NCBI GenBank assembly: GCA_944323035.1
Contig: CALUQY010000006.1
Coordinates: forward strand, 1 to 64,000
DNA: 64,000 bases
Direction: 5' to 3'
Origin: Candidatus Gastranaerophilales bacterium
GTDB lineage: Bacteria > Cyanobacteriota > Vampirovibrionia > Gastranaerophilales > Gastranaerophilaceae
Shown here: positions 8,922 to 18,081 of the stretch, piece after piece
Numbering within the stretch: position 1 is the first letter of the stretch
Layout: every line of letters starts with the position of its first letter
The notes under the pieces: generated by a model
Seen by the model: the letters and a program-made list of their open reading frames with translations, nothing else
Databases searched by the model: none
What the model was told of the DNA's origin: nothing
Translations under genes and position numbers: made by a program

Positions 8922-9849
8922 AAGTTTCAGGCACGGACTGCTTGAGGAAGAGCATTTCGGATTCATCACAAGGGTTTCCGGAAGCGGTAAGGTCTTGGCA
9001 ACATTCGGCGAAAGCTTTGATGAACCGTTTTATCTGCGCTCCTGCGAAAAACCTCTGCAAGCGAGTTTAGCTATTGATTACGGACTTGATTTGACAGAAA
9101 AAGAACTTGCTCTTGCCTGCGGCTCTAATGCCGGTGAAAAATGCCACTATGAAACAGCGCTCGGGTTTGCAGAAAAGTTCAATATCAGGGCTGAGGATTT
9201 AAAATGCGGGGTTCATAAACCGCTTTCCAAAACCCGTCAGGTAGAAATGCTTCTTACAGGCGAAAAAGAAAATGTTTTCCACAATAACTGCGTGGGTAAA
9301 CATCTTACAATGCTTGCGCTTTGTAAAAAACTGAATTTGCCGTGCGAAAATTATGATGAACTTGAGCACCCGCTGCAACAGCTTGTTATAAAAAAGGTGA
9401 GTGAACTTTGCGCCCTGCAAAATACTTATCCGATTACTAAAGACGGCTGCGGGGTTCCGGTGATGTCAATGCCTTTAAAAAATATGGTTCTTGGATTTAT
9501 AAATCTTTTTTGCGACCCGAAATATGAAAAAATGACCGCTGCAATTCGCAATAACCCGTATATTTATGGCGGCGAGGACAGAACCGATACAAAAATTGTA
9601 GCGGAAAGCGGCTTAATCGCAAAAGTCGGCGCAGGCGGCCTCTGTATTGTGATAAACACGGAAAGAAAAGAGGGGTTTGTTGTAAAAGTTTCCGATTGCG
9701 ACATGAAGGCGCGTGAACTTGTCGTAATAGATTATATTAACCGTTTGGGCTGGGGAAATTTCACCGCAGAGAAGTCAATAAAGACCCTCCACGGCGAAAT
9801 AGCAGGCGAAATCTCAACACTATTTGCATTTTCACCAACTTTATCCTAA
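8890..9849 (+). CDS. Asparaginase II family protein
   Basis: A 319-residue protein matching the Rhizobium-type L-asparaginase II family (Pfam Asparaginase_II), which hydrolyses asparagine to aspartate and ammonia and is unrelated to the classical bacterial asparaginases. Recognisable parts are ESFDEPFYLRSCEKPLQA near residues 41-58, LALACGSNAGEK near 73-84, NNCVGKHLTMLA near 136-147 and DGCGVPVMSMPL near 185-196. The conserved Ser/Lys/Cys-containing segments of the family are present. It overlaps the preceding membrane protein gene by 32 bases in another frame, so the two are probably co-transcribed. Confidence 0.85.
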   Translation: MQNQRPTILTRSFRHGLLEEEHFGFITRVSGSGKVLATFGESFDEPFYLRSCEKPLQASLAIDYGLDLTEKELALACGSNAGEKCHYETALGFAEKFNIRAEDLKCGVHKPLSKTRQVEMLLTGEKENVFHNNCVGKHLTMLALCKKLNLPCENYDELEHPLQQLVIKKVSELCALQNTYPITKDGCGVPVMSMPLKNMVLGFINLFCDPKYEKMTAAIRNNPYIYGGEDRTDTKIVAESGLIAKVGAGGLCIVINTERKEGFVVKVSDCDMKARELVVIDYINRLGWGNFTAEKSIKTLHGEIAGEISTLFAFSPTLS

Positions 9850-9868
9850 AATATTTAAGGAATTAAAA

Positions 9869-10001
9869 TACGAGGAAACGGGGTGAATATCCCCGGCTGT
9901 GCCGCAACCGTAAAAGCCGGAATGCTCAAATTTTCACTATTGCTGCGTCGCACGGCAAGGTAAAGAAAAATTTTTGCTTTCCTCAACAACACGAGGACTG
10001 G
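9869..10001 (+). ncRNA. Cobalamin riboswitch
   Basis: The segment GGGGTGAATATCCCC, then CTGTGCCGCAACCGTAA and AGCCGGAATGC (about 9880-9924), follows the conserved core of cobalamin riboswitches (GGTG-AAT-CC, CTGT-CCGCAAC-GTAA, B12-box-like GCCGGAATGC). GAGGAAA (9872-9878) can pair with TTTCCTC (9978-9984) as the closing stem. CACGAGGACTGG lies directly before the ATG at 10002, so ligand binding could mask the ribosome site. The long side arm of the AdoCbl class is missing, suggesting a compact variant. It would control the three unknown genes that follow. Confidence 0.82.
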
Positions 10002-10664
10002 ATGCAATTAACTCTTAACACTCAAAAAAGCAATGTCGGAACCTGTCCGCACGGCTTGCCGCTTGGAAGCTGCCCGATTTGTAACGGCATGTCAGGCGGC
10101 GGCGCAAAAAAAGCTGATTTTTCTGCCAAACCCGGTGAGATGAGCTGGAATGAGTGCGCTGCAATCGGAGCATTTTTAAAAGCGCAGAAACTAGCAAGAG
10201 AAACAAGAGCGCAAGACGCCCAAAATTTTGCCCAGCGGCTTGCGGATTTTCAAAAGGGACTTGATAATATGCAGCAGCGTTTAAGCCTGCTTAACTCTGC
10301 AATAAGTACAAAACTTCCGCGCATAATCAGTACACCCCTGACTTTTATCGTTCAAACGGTTCTCCAGCGCCCTGTCGAGATTATGAAAGCTCTGCCGCAG
10401 GTTATAACAAATCTTTCTCAAAAAATTGCCGACATCAGCGCTAAAATCACATCTGTTCTCGGTGAAATCAAAACCGCAATAAACAAAAAAGTTTCAGAGG
10501 CTTTCAGCGGGCTTAAAAAGAAAGTAAAATCACTTTTTGCACTCTTTGAAACATTAAACTTACACAACGAGGACAAAAAAATTGATGAAGAAAAACGAAT
10601 TTTTGATCTCAAAAAGTTCATACATTCACTAATCAGGAAAGAAAAAGACGATGAAACTCCATGA
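10002..10664 (+). CDS. Unknown protein with N-terminal Cys-His knuckle
   Basis: 220 residues, no family recognised. Near residues 14-28 it reads CPHGLPLGSCPICNG: C-x-H and C-P-I-C groups that could hold one zinc ion. Residues 45-100 form a helical, Gln-rich segment. The rest is amphipathic helix with moderately hydrophobic stretches (PRIISTPLTFIVQTVLQRPV; a helix of the type KIADISAKI), and the C-terminus is very basic. It is the first gene after the cobalamin riboswitch and overlaps the next by 14 bases, so the two are probably made together. The context suggests a B12-responsive role; none is shown by the sequence. Confidence 0.75.
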   Translation: MQLTLNTQKSNVGTCPHGLPLGSCPICNGMSGGGAKKADFSAKPGEMSWNECAAIGAFLKAQKLARETRAQDAQNFAQRLADFQKGLDNMQQRLSLLNSAISTKLPRIISTPLTFIVQTVLQRPVEIMKALPQVITNLSQKIADISAKITSVLGEIKTAINKKVSEAFSGLKKKVKSLFALFETLNLHNEDKKIDEEKRIFDLKKFIHSLIRKEKDDETP

Positions 10665-12054
10665 CTTCTCAGACGGCGAAACCATAAGGCGCCAGCGCAA
10701 TTTAACGACCAATCAAAAGAAAAATAACAGTACAACGCAGGAAGGTGTTATTGTAAACAACTTTTGTAAATCAGAATGCAATTTCGACGACATCTGCGAC
10801 AGCCTGATAATTTCTGACAACGCACACGCACCGGAAGAATTAAAGGAAGCTGTAAAAGAAAAAAGCCTTTTGCCAATAAGCGGAATCGCACTCGGTGTAA
10901 TGGGTGCGATTGCAGGTCTGACTTATTTTATCAGCCGTAGCACAAAAAATCTTGCGAAAACGGACAAAAAGCAGGTTCTGCCAACCCTCACCCGCCATGT
11001 TGCACTGAACGAGGAAACGCATCAGGCACTCTATCGCATGGTTCGCAACCCTAACCGCCAGACAATTCTTGCCGGAAGCGGGGTTCTCGCTCTCACGGCA
11101 ACCGCGTTTATGGGCAAAACCTTTTTTGACGGGTTCAAAGAAGTCTGGGTAAGAAAAAAAGAAGCGGACATTCAAAAAAATCTGCAGGAAAAACTTATTG
11201 AGGTAGAAGCGCGCACTTTCGGCGGGAAAATGCAGATTATCCGTAACATGCTCTCTGAGCGTACCGCAGAGTTTGACAAAACTCTGAATTTCGGGCACAC
11301 ACCGCAACTGAAAAAAGAAGAGAATAATAAAAATTATTTTCTTCTCGGTGCACTAACATTTGCCGGAATTATAGGACTCGGATTTTTATCAATAAAAAAT
11401 CTTACCCGCGGGAAACAGTATCTGGAAGAAGGCAGCAAGGCGCTTAAAAATACTATCCCTGAAATCATTAAAAAGTCAACAAAAGAAACAATGAATGAGG
11501 ATAGGGAAATCTTGAAAAATCTTTTCACAGCACTCGGTACCCCTAAGAAATATATCAAAGAGCATCTGCAAAATCTTAACTGGTCAAAAACAGACATCAA
11601 GGATTTTGAGGATGAATTAATGACCTCAACCGCACGGGTAGAACGGGCTCTGGGCGGGGACGGTACCGATAAACCAACCTATTATTCGCACGTAGATGAC
11701 TACCGCGCGCACCTTTATAATTACCTGCTTGATACGGATAACAAACAGTTTAAACAGCTTTTCTTCGGTATTGCGGGGCTGAGCGCCGCGGGTTATGCCG
11801 GAAAGCTTACCGGTGATGCGATAAAAGAAGTTCAGGTAAAAAAATACAACGCACAAACAGAACTGGAACTTCAAAAGCGCCTCGTTTCAACAGAACTGCG
11901 TAACTTTAAGGCAAAAAAAGATGCAGCTATCAACCCGCTTGTAGAAGAATTTTACAAACAACAAAAAGAAGGAAAATCAAAAGAAGAATTAAAAGTCATT
12001 GCCGACAATATTCTCTATGAAATCAAGAATGGAGCGCCATTTGTGTACTCTTAG
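10651..12054 (+). CDS. Unknown membrane protein with internal duplication
   Basis: 467 residues, no family recognised. There are four hydrophobic segments: near residues 75-95 (GIALGVMGAIAGLTYF), 142-158 (SGVLALTATAFMGKTF), 230-246 (LLGALTFAGIIGLGFL) and 370-390 (FGIAGLSAAGYAGKLT). The part after segment 2 and the part after segment 4 align: GK-x3-D-x2-KEV-x-V-x-K and then LQ-x2-L-x3-E-x-R-x-F-x2-K, pointing to an internal duplication. It overlaps both neighbours and probably belongs to the riboswitch-controlled unit. Subcellular site: inner membrane (inferred). Confidence 0.75.
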   Translation: MKLHDFSDGETIRRQRNLTTNQKKNNSTTQEGVIVNNFCKSECNFDDICDSLIISDNAHAPEELKEAVKEKSLLPISGIALGVMGAIAGLTYFISRSTKNLAKTDKKQVLPTLTRHVALNEETHQALYRMVRNPNRQTILAGSGVLALTATAFMGKTFFDGFKEVWVRKKEADIQKNLQEKLIEVEARTFGGKMQIIRNMLSERTAEFDKTLNFGHTPQLKKEENNKNYFLLGALTFAGIIGLGFLSIKNLTRGKQYLEEGSKALKNTIPEIIKKSTKETMNEDREILKNLFTALGTPKKYIKEHLQNLNWSKTDIKDFEDELMTSTARVERALGGDGTDKPTYYSHVDDYRAHLYNYLLDTDNKQFKQLFFGIAGLSAAGYAGKLTGDAIKEVQVKKYNAQTELELQKRLVSTELRNFKAKKDAAINPLVEEFYKQQKEGKSKEELKVIADNILYEIKNGAPFVYS

Positions 12055-12478
12055 TATTAACACATATTTACAAACGAATCGTCCATACACCATTCCGGCC
12101 AGACCCGCCGGAAATTTCAGAGTGTTTCCGCAGCTTACAACCGACTATTTTGTAAAACAGGGGGAAAAATCTTTTCCTGCCATGGCCGATAACCTCAAAA
12201 ACGGAAAAAATGTTGTCGAAACTTTATACATTTTAGACAGAATTCAGGAAAATAAAACCGGCGATACCGCAAAGCTTTATCCCGAACTTTCACGCTACAA
12301 CAAGACTAAAAATCCCGAAATCCAAACGTTTCTTGCCGGGATTTACCGGAAAACCCAAATCCCTGATGCCTTCGGCCCTCTCGTTGCAATGCTTATACAA
12401 AATTCACTCAACCCGCCCAAAACCTACTTTGACCCGAACGAAGAAATCGGCGGCGCAATTGTTTCATACTTTAAATAA
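12029..12478 (+). CDS. Unknown 149-residue protein
   Basis: No family recognised. The frame is open from an ATG at 11999, but that would overlap the upstream gene by 56 bases. The ATG at 12029 (MERHLCTLSINTYLQ) leaves a 26-base overlap, and the true start could be later still. The body is mostly helical with PAMADNLKNGKNVVETLYIL and FLAGIYRKTQIPDAFGPLVA, a pattern that resembles a single HEAT-like helical pair. It is last in the group after the cobalamin riboswitch, and a new promoter-like TATAAT appears after it near 12499. Confidence 0.65.
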   Translation: MERHLCTLSINTYLQTNRPYTIPARPAGNFRVFPQLTTDYFVKQGEKSFPAMADNLKNGKNVVETLYILDRIQENKTGDTAKLYPELSRYNKTKNPEIQTFLAGIYRKTQIPDAFGPLVAMLIQNSLNPPKTYFDPNEEIGGAIVSYFK

Positions 12479-12535
12479 TTTAGCTAAAATCCTTTTCCAT
12501 GGTATAATGTTTCCATGAGATTATAGGGAGATGAA

Positions 12536-14785
12536 ATGTTCAATTTATTTAACAAACCCAACAGGATGAAAGCCTGTGAAGAACTTGATTTAATATACAA
12601 CAGCCTCAAAAGTATCTATGATTTTTCTACAATTACCTCGGCAAGAAAAGAGTATTTAACAGATTTAATCACACGTTACGGCTATTTACCTTACCCTTTC
12701 AGAAAAGCACAGGAAGAACTTACCCCGAACGAAGTGCTTTTCGGGCTTGAAATCAAATGGGTTAACAACAAAGTTTTTGACGGCAAACATTTTCGTTTTC
12801 CAGACAACAAACAGAGCGTTCTTGCGCGCAAAAATATTAAAAATTCAAACTGGATTAAAAAAGAAGGCCACGACATAAAATTAATTAACCTCGCAGGACT
12901 GGGCAACGGCAACAAAAGCAAAGAAACCGGCAAATTTATGGACTGGCTTATGCAGCTTCTTATTTTGCCGACCGGAAACCTTGAAAACGGAATTTTGAAC
13001 ACAACAATTTATTTAATCCCGTTCCACCCGAGAGAATTCGGCTGCGCGTATCTGCCAAGAAGTTCGGAAGTCAGCGAGAAACTGCTTGATGAAGACATAA
13101 AAAAAGTTACCGGAATGGGTGTCAAAAAACAGGTTCAAACCTTCATTGCACTTGCACAGCTTGCGGGCCACCCTGTAATTTACGATATTCTGCCGCAAAC
13201 AGGAAGATTTTCAAAAGCAGTTCTTTCAAACCCGTATATTGCACGCTGGTTTGATATTAAAGCCCTAAATAAACAACTTGAAGACAATCTTGAAAGACTC
13301 TTAAAAGAAACACTTAAAGACTGTGATGAAGATGATATCAGTGTAATAAAAGGGGTTTACCGCCAGTCACAGAACGAATGCATGGGAAATCTTTCAGAAA
13401 AATATAAAGAACTTTTTGCACAGTTTGCGGACAAAATGGATGAGTACAAAAAAGAGATTTCCAACGAAATGCTCAAGAACGTTAACCAGAAAAAACTCCA
13501 CAAACGCGTAAAAGATATTGTTGCAGAGGTTGAAGGCTCTAAAAAAATTCAATCTGAAAGCGATATAACAAAGCATTTGGATATAATCCAAAAATTAATC
13601 GCAGAAGAGCTCTGGCCTGCTCCGGGCGGTGCGTGGTGCTCCGCAGGCGTTCCTGTTTACGACACCATGAGCGAGTGCGGCGGATATCCGATGTTCAAAC
13701 ATTACAAATTCGACGGGGAGGACGTTACGCATTTTGCAAACCTCGACTGCCAAACACCTTATTATTTCGTAAACCTTGAGGACGGAACTTACAATAAAAA
13801 AGTTATTGACTTTTTCATCAACGAGATGAAAAAACTTCAAAATGACTATAACTTTGACGGGTTCAGGGTCGACCACATAGACCATATTGTCGATGAAGTT
13901 TCAGAGAAAAACGGGGTTCCGATAAGCTATCGTGCACCGCGTGCGGTTCTTGGCAAGCTTAACAGAACAATGAAAGAAAAAATCCCTTACTTCGGAACAC
14001 TTGCTGAATACATGTTATGGGACGATTTTCTAAAGGAATACCACGAAGATATGTCCTTTGACACCCTCTGGGGCAATGACATTGTAATGCAAAACGAAAA
14101 AAATCCCGAAAAAATTATTGAAGATAACCAGCATTTAACCAACTATAACGTGGCGAAGAAAAATAAGAATTACTTATCAATCCTGAAAACATACAACAAT
14201 CAGGACGGCGAATTCCGCAGCATCGACCAGTATCCGGGACAACTCGGCGAGGACGGAGCCATGTTCAAATGGTTTAAATACAAATTTCTTCCGGGCGGCA
14301 AATTTGCACAACGCGCAATGCTTTACGTTGACGGAGATGAAAGCTTCACGAAACGCGGTATTGAACACGTTATTGGCGAAGAAGTCGCAATGGAGCGTGC
14401 ACAGGACTACATCTTCTTCAACAAATTTGATGCAATTGACCGGTTTGTAAAAAACAATTCAATAATTACCGACGGCGAAGCGCAAATTATTGATCAGGAT
14501 GATGACGGCTTTGCAAGCTGGATTATCTCAAAAGAACCTTTAAAAGAAGGTTTTCTGATTGTTGCCAACTACAAAGCTCCGACAGAAAAAATTAACGGAG
14601 AAATAGTTGAAAACAAACCCGTTCACGACAAAAAAGTACTTCTTCCGGGCGACTACACCGTCAGTGCAGAGTACAAATTTGACGGGACAGATTTCGTAAA
14701 AGAAAAGATAAAAGAAGAAAATGAACTTAAGTTTGCAGAACTGACAAACGGAGAGTTCAGAATTTTCGCAACTCGTAAAGTATGA
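12536..14785 (+). CDS. GH13-like alpha-glucan-active glycosidase
   Basis: 749 residues with the core of the alpha-amylase (GH13) clan. Region II is FDGFRVDHIDH near residues 438-448, carrying the expected Arg and nucleophile Asp. A likely acid/base Glu is in GTLAEYMLWDD near 487-497. Residues 90-350 contain a long helical insertion. The last 90 residues form a beta-rich C-terminal domain ending FRIFATRKV. The start has GGGAGATGAA before ATG. The stop overlaps recN as ATGA. The substrate is not evident; a role in storage glucan or maltodextrin metabolism is an inference. The large N-terminal insert makes it unlike standard MalQ or GlgX. Confidence 0.75.
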   Translation: MFNLFNKPNRMKACEELDLIYNSLKSIYDFSTITSARKEYLTDLITRYGYLPYPFRKAQEELTPNEVLFGLEIKWVNNKVFDGKHFRFPDNKQSVLARKNIKNSNWIKKEGHDIKLINLAGLGNGNKSKETGKFMDWLMQLLILPTGNLENGILNTTIYLIPFHPREFGCAYLPRSSEVSEKLLDEDIKKVTGMGVKKQVQTFIALAQLAGHPVIYDILPQTGRFSKAVLSNPYIARWFDIKALNKQLEDNLERLLKETLKDCDEDDISVIKGVYRQSQNECMGNLSEKYKELFAQFADKMDEYKKEISNEMLKNVNQKKLHKRVKDIVAEVEGSKKIQSESDITKHLDIIQKLIAEELWPAPGGAWCSAGVPVYDTMSECGGYPMFKHYKFDGEDVTHFANLDCQTPYYFVNLEDGTYNKKVIDFFINEMKKLQNDYNFDGFRVDHIDHIVDEVSEKNGVPISYRAPRAVLGKLNRTMKEKIPYFGTLAEYMLWDDFLKEYHEDMSFDTLWGNDIVMQNEKNPEKIIEDNQHLTNYNVAKKNKNYLSILKTYNNQDGEFRSIDQYPGQLGEDGAMFKWFKYKFLPGGKFAQRAMLYVDGDESFTKRGIEHVIGEEVAMERAQDYIFFNKFDAIDRFVKNNSIITDGEAQIIDQDDDGFASWIISKEPLKEGFLIVANYKAPTEKINGEIVENKPVHDKKVLLPGDYTVSAEYKFDGTDFVKEKIKEENELKFAELTNGEFRIFATRKV

Positions 14786-16434
14786 TAAAGCAGATTAAAT
14801 TAAAAAATTACATTTTAATAGACGAATTGACCGTTGATTTTGACAAGGGATTGAATGTAATCACGGGCGAAACAGGCTCCGGTAAAAGTATCCTAATCAA
14901 CGCAATTGATATAGCTTTTTCAAACCGTGTTTCCAAAGAAGTTATCAGAACTGGCGCGGATAAAGCCTCCATTGAACTTCTTCTGATTTCCGATAAACCG
15001 CAACTGCAGCCGCTTTTTGATGAATACGGCATAGATTTTACGGGCGAAGAAATTCTCCTGACAAAAGAAATTACCCCAAATGCGGTCAGGACAAGAATTA
15101 ACGGGACGCCCGTCAATTCAGACTGCGTAAAACGCTTGAAAGAAATGTTTCTGGATATCCACTCCCAGCACCAAACCTACGCCTTTATGCAGCCAAAATA
15201 TCATATTACCCTTTTAGATAACTACGGCAAAGATGTTTACAGCAAGCTTCTGGAAGAATACGGCGAACTTTTCACCACATACAAAAATATGCAAAAACGC
15301 CTTGAAGAGCTTCAAAGTGCCTCAGATGCAACTGATTCGCAAATAGATTTTCTCAAATTCCAGCTTGACGAAATCGACAGCGCGGAAATTAAATCTCCAA
15401 CCGAAGATGAAGATTTGCAAAAAGAACTTACGGTTCTTGAAAACGCCGAAAAGCTAAAAGAACTCACCGGTGTCGCCTACTGGTCAATTAATGGTGATGA
15501 CGGTTCAATCATTGAATCTCTATCAAGCATTAAACAAAATCTCTCAAAAGCTGCGTCTATGGATGAAAGCTTGGCTGAACAGGAAGAACGCCTTTTAGAT
15601 TTACTTGAAGGCTTGAAAGATTTAAGCAGTGAACTTCGTGACTACAACCAGTCACTCGATAACGACACCGCACGGCTTAACGAAATTCAAGAACGCCTCT
15701 ACATCTTTGACAAGCTGAAACGCAAATACGGCTCAACACTGGAAGAAGTGCTTGCCGCACGCGATAAATTTGAGGCAGAACTAAATTCAATAGAAAATTC
15801 CACCCAAAATATTGAAGAATTAAAATCGGAAATTGCCGGAACCGAAACAAAATTAACCGAAATGGCGCAGGAAATCAGCGAAAATCGCCAGAATTACGCC
15901 CGCGTCCTCTCAACACTTGTGGAAGAAAAGCTTTACCAGTTAGAACTACCAAAAGCCCGCTTCAAAATTAACGTTGATAGGAAACCGCTTTCGCCGGACG
16001 GCATAGATAACGTGGAATTCCTTATCTCAACAAACGTATCGGAAACCCTAAAACCGCTTGCAAAAATCGCATCCGGCGGCGAGATTTCGCGTGTTATGCT
16101 CGCAATTAAATCCATTTTTGCCCAAAGCGATGATATTGATACCGTTATCTTTGATGAAATTGACACCGGTATTTCAGGAAAAGCTTCCCAGAGCGTTGCA
16201 GATGAGATTAAAGAACTTGCTAAATACAGACAGATTATAGTGATTACCCACCAGGCGATAATAGCCTCCAAGGCAGACAAGCACTTCTACGTGGCAAAAT
16301 CACAAGAAACAGAAACTAAAGTTAATGTGTTTGTTCTTGATGATGAATACCGTATAAAAGCACTTGCTGAACTTGCAGGCGGCGAAATCAACGACCAGTC
16401 AATAGAGTTTGCGAAATCTCTTTTGCATCATTAA
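14782..16434 (+). CDS. recN: DNA repair protein RecN
   Basis: 550 residues, the usual RecN length. An SMC-like ATPase that acts early in double-strand break repair. Walker A GETGSGKS near residues 30-37, the RecN-specific FLDIHSQHQT near 122-131, coiled-coil arms from about 160 to 380, the signature IASGGEISRVMLAIKS near 428-443, Walker B TVIFDEIDTGISG near 454-466 and a final QIIVITHQ. The start codon overlaps the preceding stop (ATGA), so it is co-translated with the glycosidase, an unusual pairing. Its end overlaps the end of convergent pilin 1 by 4 bases. Confidence 0.96.
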   Translation: MIKQIKLKNYILIDELTVDFDKGLNVITGETGSGKSILINAIDIAFSNRVSKEVIRTGADKASIELLLISDKPQLQPLFDEYGIDFTGEEILLTKEITPNAVRTRINGTPVNSDCVKRLKEMFLDIHSQHQTYAFMQPKYHITLLDNYGKDVYSKLLEEYGELFTTYKNMQKRLEELQSASDATDSQIDFLKFQLDEIDSAEIKSPTEDEDLQKELTVLENAEKLKELTGVAYWSINGDDGSIIESLSSIKQNLSKAASMDESLAEQEERLLDLLEGLKDLSSELRDYNQSLDNDTARLNEIQERLYIFDKLKRKYGSTLEEVLAARDKFEAELNSIENSTQNIEELKSEIAGTETKLTEMAQEISENRQNYARVLSTLVEEKLYQLELPKARFKINVDRKPLSPDGIDNVEFLISTNVSETLKPLAKIASGGEISRVMLAIKSIFAQSDDIDTVIFDEIDTGISGKASQSVADEIKELAKYRQIIVITHQAIIASKADKHFYVAKSQETETKVNVFVLDDEYRIKALAELAGGEINDQSIEFAKSLLHH

Positions 16435-17609
16435 TTTCGTTTCACACAATATATACCACCTGCGGCGTCATTATCATCAGCCCTGTAGATTCCTTCTGCA
16501 AAGTTAAAATGCCAATAACGAGTTCTACCGGCAGAAGAAACGTAACGTGAGGAGGTCAATTGGTATGTTCCATTATTAAAATTCAATCCCGTAAGATTTT
16601 TATTAACAAATAAAGCTGCATACTCAAATCTATCTAATAATTTTGCATCCTCCCCAAATTTTTCGCGACAAAGTGAAGTGCCTAATTTAGCAGTAGTATA
16701 TCCGGCAATTGAGTTATACGGCATAGGCATCAATACCAATGTATTAGTAGGATAAATAAACGTAATGAATCCCAGATCTTTTCCGTAAGTATTTGGACCC
16801 TTTCGACCGTTTAAATCATATATCAAATTCGCACAAATTGTCTGTTGGGAATAATAGTAATAAGTCACATTTTCATCTTTATAATTGCAGTACGGATTAT
16901 AAAATACAGCAACGCTTTCACCATTAGCCGTTTCAAAAGCTGCTAACCTGGTATTTAGCAAGGAATAACTTCCACCCCAAAAAGATGAAGGTGCCATAAA
17001 ATCTGAGTTAAGGTCGCCAATATATTTTGGAAAGGAATGCTTTGAACCTAAAATATCATTATATTTTTCCGGAATACCGCAATCCTCCAAATGCTCGTAG
17101 TCGCATATATTATTAATTTTAAGGACTTTCGCTAACCCTCCGGTTATAAAAGTTTCTGCTGCTGTATCCACTATTGAAGTTGAGCCTGCGCTGTCCGTTT
17201 CTTCTTTTAGTACCCCGTAGCCGTTTAGTGCAGGCATCAGCGCAACAGCCTGACTCATACGGGCATAAAGCGCTTTGCGCTGCGTGTTCCATGTCCGCTC
17301 GTTTATGTTGCCAGTCAAACTCGGTAACGTTATCGCCGCTACCACGCCGATTATCGTGAGGGATAACAGGATTTCCGCCATGGTAAAGGCACAAACCCGA
17401 GTCATTTCCTTTAATGTCATTCCGAACTGCGCGAGCGAGCGGAGGCACAAAGCGAAAACCACGCTTTTCGCGGTGCCGTTTTTCGCGAGTCGAGCAAGAC
17501 TGTTTCGGAATCTGGCCGGCGTTACCGGTAGCTCGCGACATGGGACTGATGCTGAAACAAGTTCAGCATGACAATATGGTTTTCTCGTGGTCCAGTCGCT
17601 CGGAACCAA
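16431..17609 (-). CDS. Prepilin-like protein 1, phase-variable start
   Basis: The frame from a TTG at 17609 encodes a repeat-derived segment (CHAELVSAS) of about 70 residues, then the class III-like prepilin region AFTMAEILLSLTIIGVVAA. Cleavage before F (codon at 17387) would leave a mature protein of 318 residues with Glu at +5 and a hydrophobic N-terminal helix. The C-terminal half has conserved FETANGESVAVFYNPYC, DLNGRKGPNTYGKDLGFIT and a final CVKR. The normal start is probably the ATG at 17718, which reaches this frame only if the G tract at 17676-17688 has 12 or 15 bases; here it has 13. A minor internal start (MTRVCAFTMAE) cannot be excluded. Confidence 0.8.
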   Translation of the reverse strand: MVPSDWTTRKPYCHAELVSASVPCRELPVTPARFRNSLARLAKNGTAKSVVFALCLRSLAQFGMTLKEMTRVCAFTMAEILLSLTIIGVVAAITLPSLTGNINERTWNTQRKALYARMSQAVALMPALNGYGVLKEETDSAGSTSIVDTAAETFITGGLAKVLKINNICDYEHLEDCGIPEKYNDILGSKHSFPKYIGDLNSDFMAPSSFWGGSYSLLNTRLAAFETANGESVAVFYNPYCNYKDENVTYYYYSQQTICANLIYDLNGRKGPNTYGKDLGFITFIYPTNTLVLMPMPYNSIAGYTTAKLGTSLCREKFGEDAKLLDRFEYAALFVNKNLTGLNFNNGTYQLTSSRYVSSAGRTRYWHFNFAEGIYRADDNDAAGGIYCVKRN

Positions 17610-17668
17610 AACTTCTTTCGTTAAATTTCCACTCGGGTCGCTTTGTGGATGCCGCTCAGCGGCCGGCT

Positions 17669-17734
17669 CAGGGCTCCCCCCCCCCCCCTGATAAAATGTT
17701 TACTCTTCGGTTTCTCATAAATTTTCCATCCTTT
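17669..17734 (-). promoter_or_regulatory. Pilin 1 leader with 13-G tract
   Basis: AAAGGA (17734-17729), then ATG at 17718, codons MRNRRVNILS, then 13 G (17688-17676). With 13 G the reading ends at TGA a few codons later. With 12 or 15 G it is open into the prepilin. The linker of 288 bases between the tract and the cleavage site has no stop in the pilin frame. Confidence 0.8.
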
Positions 17735-17742
17735 CTTATCCT

Positions 17743-17771
17743 ATTATGTAACATGTTTGCAAAAAAGTAAA
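17743..17771 (-). promoter_or_regulatory. Promoter of pilin 1
   Basis: TTTACT (17771-17766), 17-base spacer, CATAAT (17748-17743). The spacer end ACATGTTA matches the ACATGATA of pilin 2. The -35 box abuts the HU terminator hairpin, so HU transcription probably ends just before pilin 1 transcription begins. Confidence 0.65.
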
Positions 17772-17793
17772 GCCCCCTATTTGATAGGGGGCT
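17761..17793 (-). terminator. Rho-independent terminator of the HU gene
   Basis: A perfect 10-bp stem AGCCCCCTAT / ATAGGGGGCT with a 3-base loop, followed on the minus strand by TTACTTTTTT. It lies 16 bases after the HU stop. Confidence 0.85.
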
Positions 17794-17808
17794 TGTGTCT
17801 TTTTAAAA

Positions 17809-18081
17809 CTATTTAAGCATTTCTTTGAATTTTTTACCTGCTGTGAATGCCGGAACTGTTTTTGCAGGGATTTTAATTTCTACACCGGTTTGCGGGTTTC
17901 TGCCGATTCTTGCGCCGCGTTTACGAGCTTCAAATGTACCAAAACCGATTAATGTTACTTTTTTACCTTTTGAAACTGTTTTTTCAACGATGTCCAATAT
18001 TGAATTTACTACATCATAAGCTGTTTTTTGAGGAACTCCAGCTTTTTTTGCAACTTCTTTCAGTAATTCATCTTTGTTCAT
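17809..18081 (-). CDS. hup: HU-family DNA-binding protein
   Basis: 90 residues, standard HU length: a nucleoid protein that bends and compacts DNA as a dimer. It starts MNKDELLKEVAKKAGVP and carries the family signature GFGTFEARKRGARIGRNPQT near residues 46-65, with the Arg/Lys-rich beta arm and a Pro that intercalates in DNA. The frame is open further upstream to 18201, but AAAGGAGACAAAA just before the ATG at 18081 and the family N-terminus fix the start. A strong terminator follows. Confidence 0.95.
   Translation of the reverse strand: MNKDELLKEVAKKAGVPQKTAYDVVNSILDIVEKTVSKGKKVTLIGFGTFEARKRGARIGRNPQTGVEIKIPAKTVPAFTAGKKFKEMLK

Noticed and set aside
17414-17770. Plus-strand open frames through the CHAELVSAS-type repeats
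   Set aside because: They run antisense to the pilin leader, lack ribosome sites and merely reflect GC-rich, stop-poor repeats.
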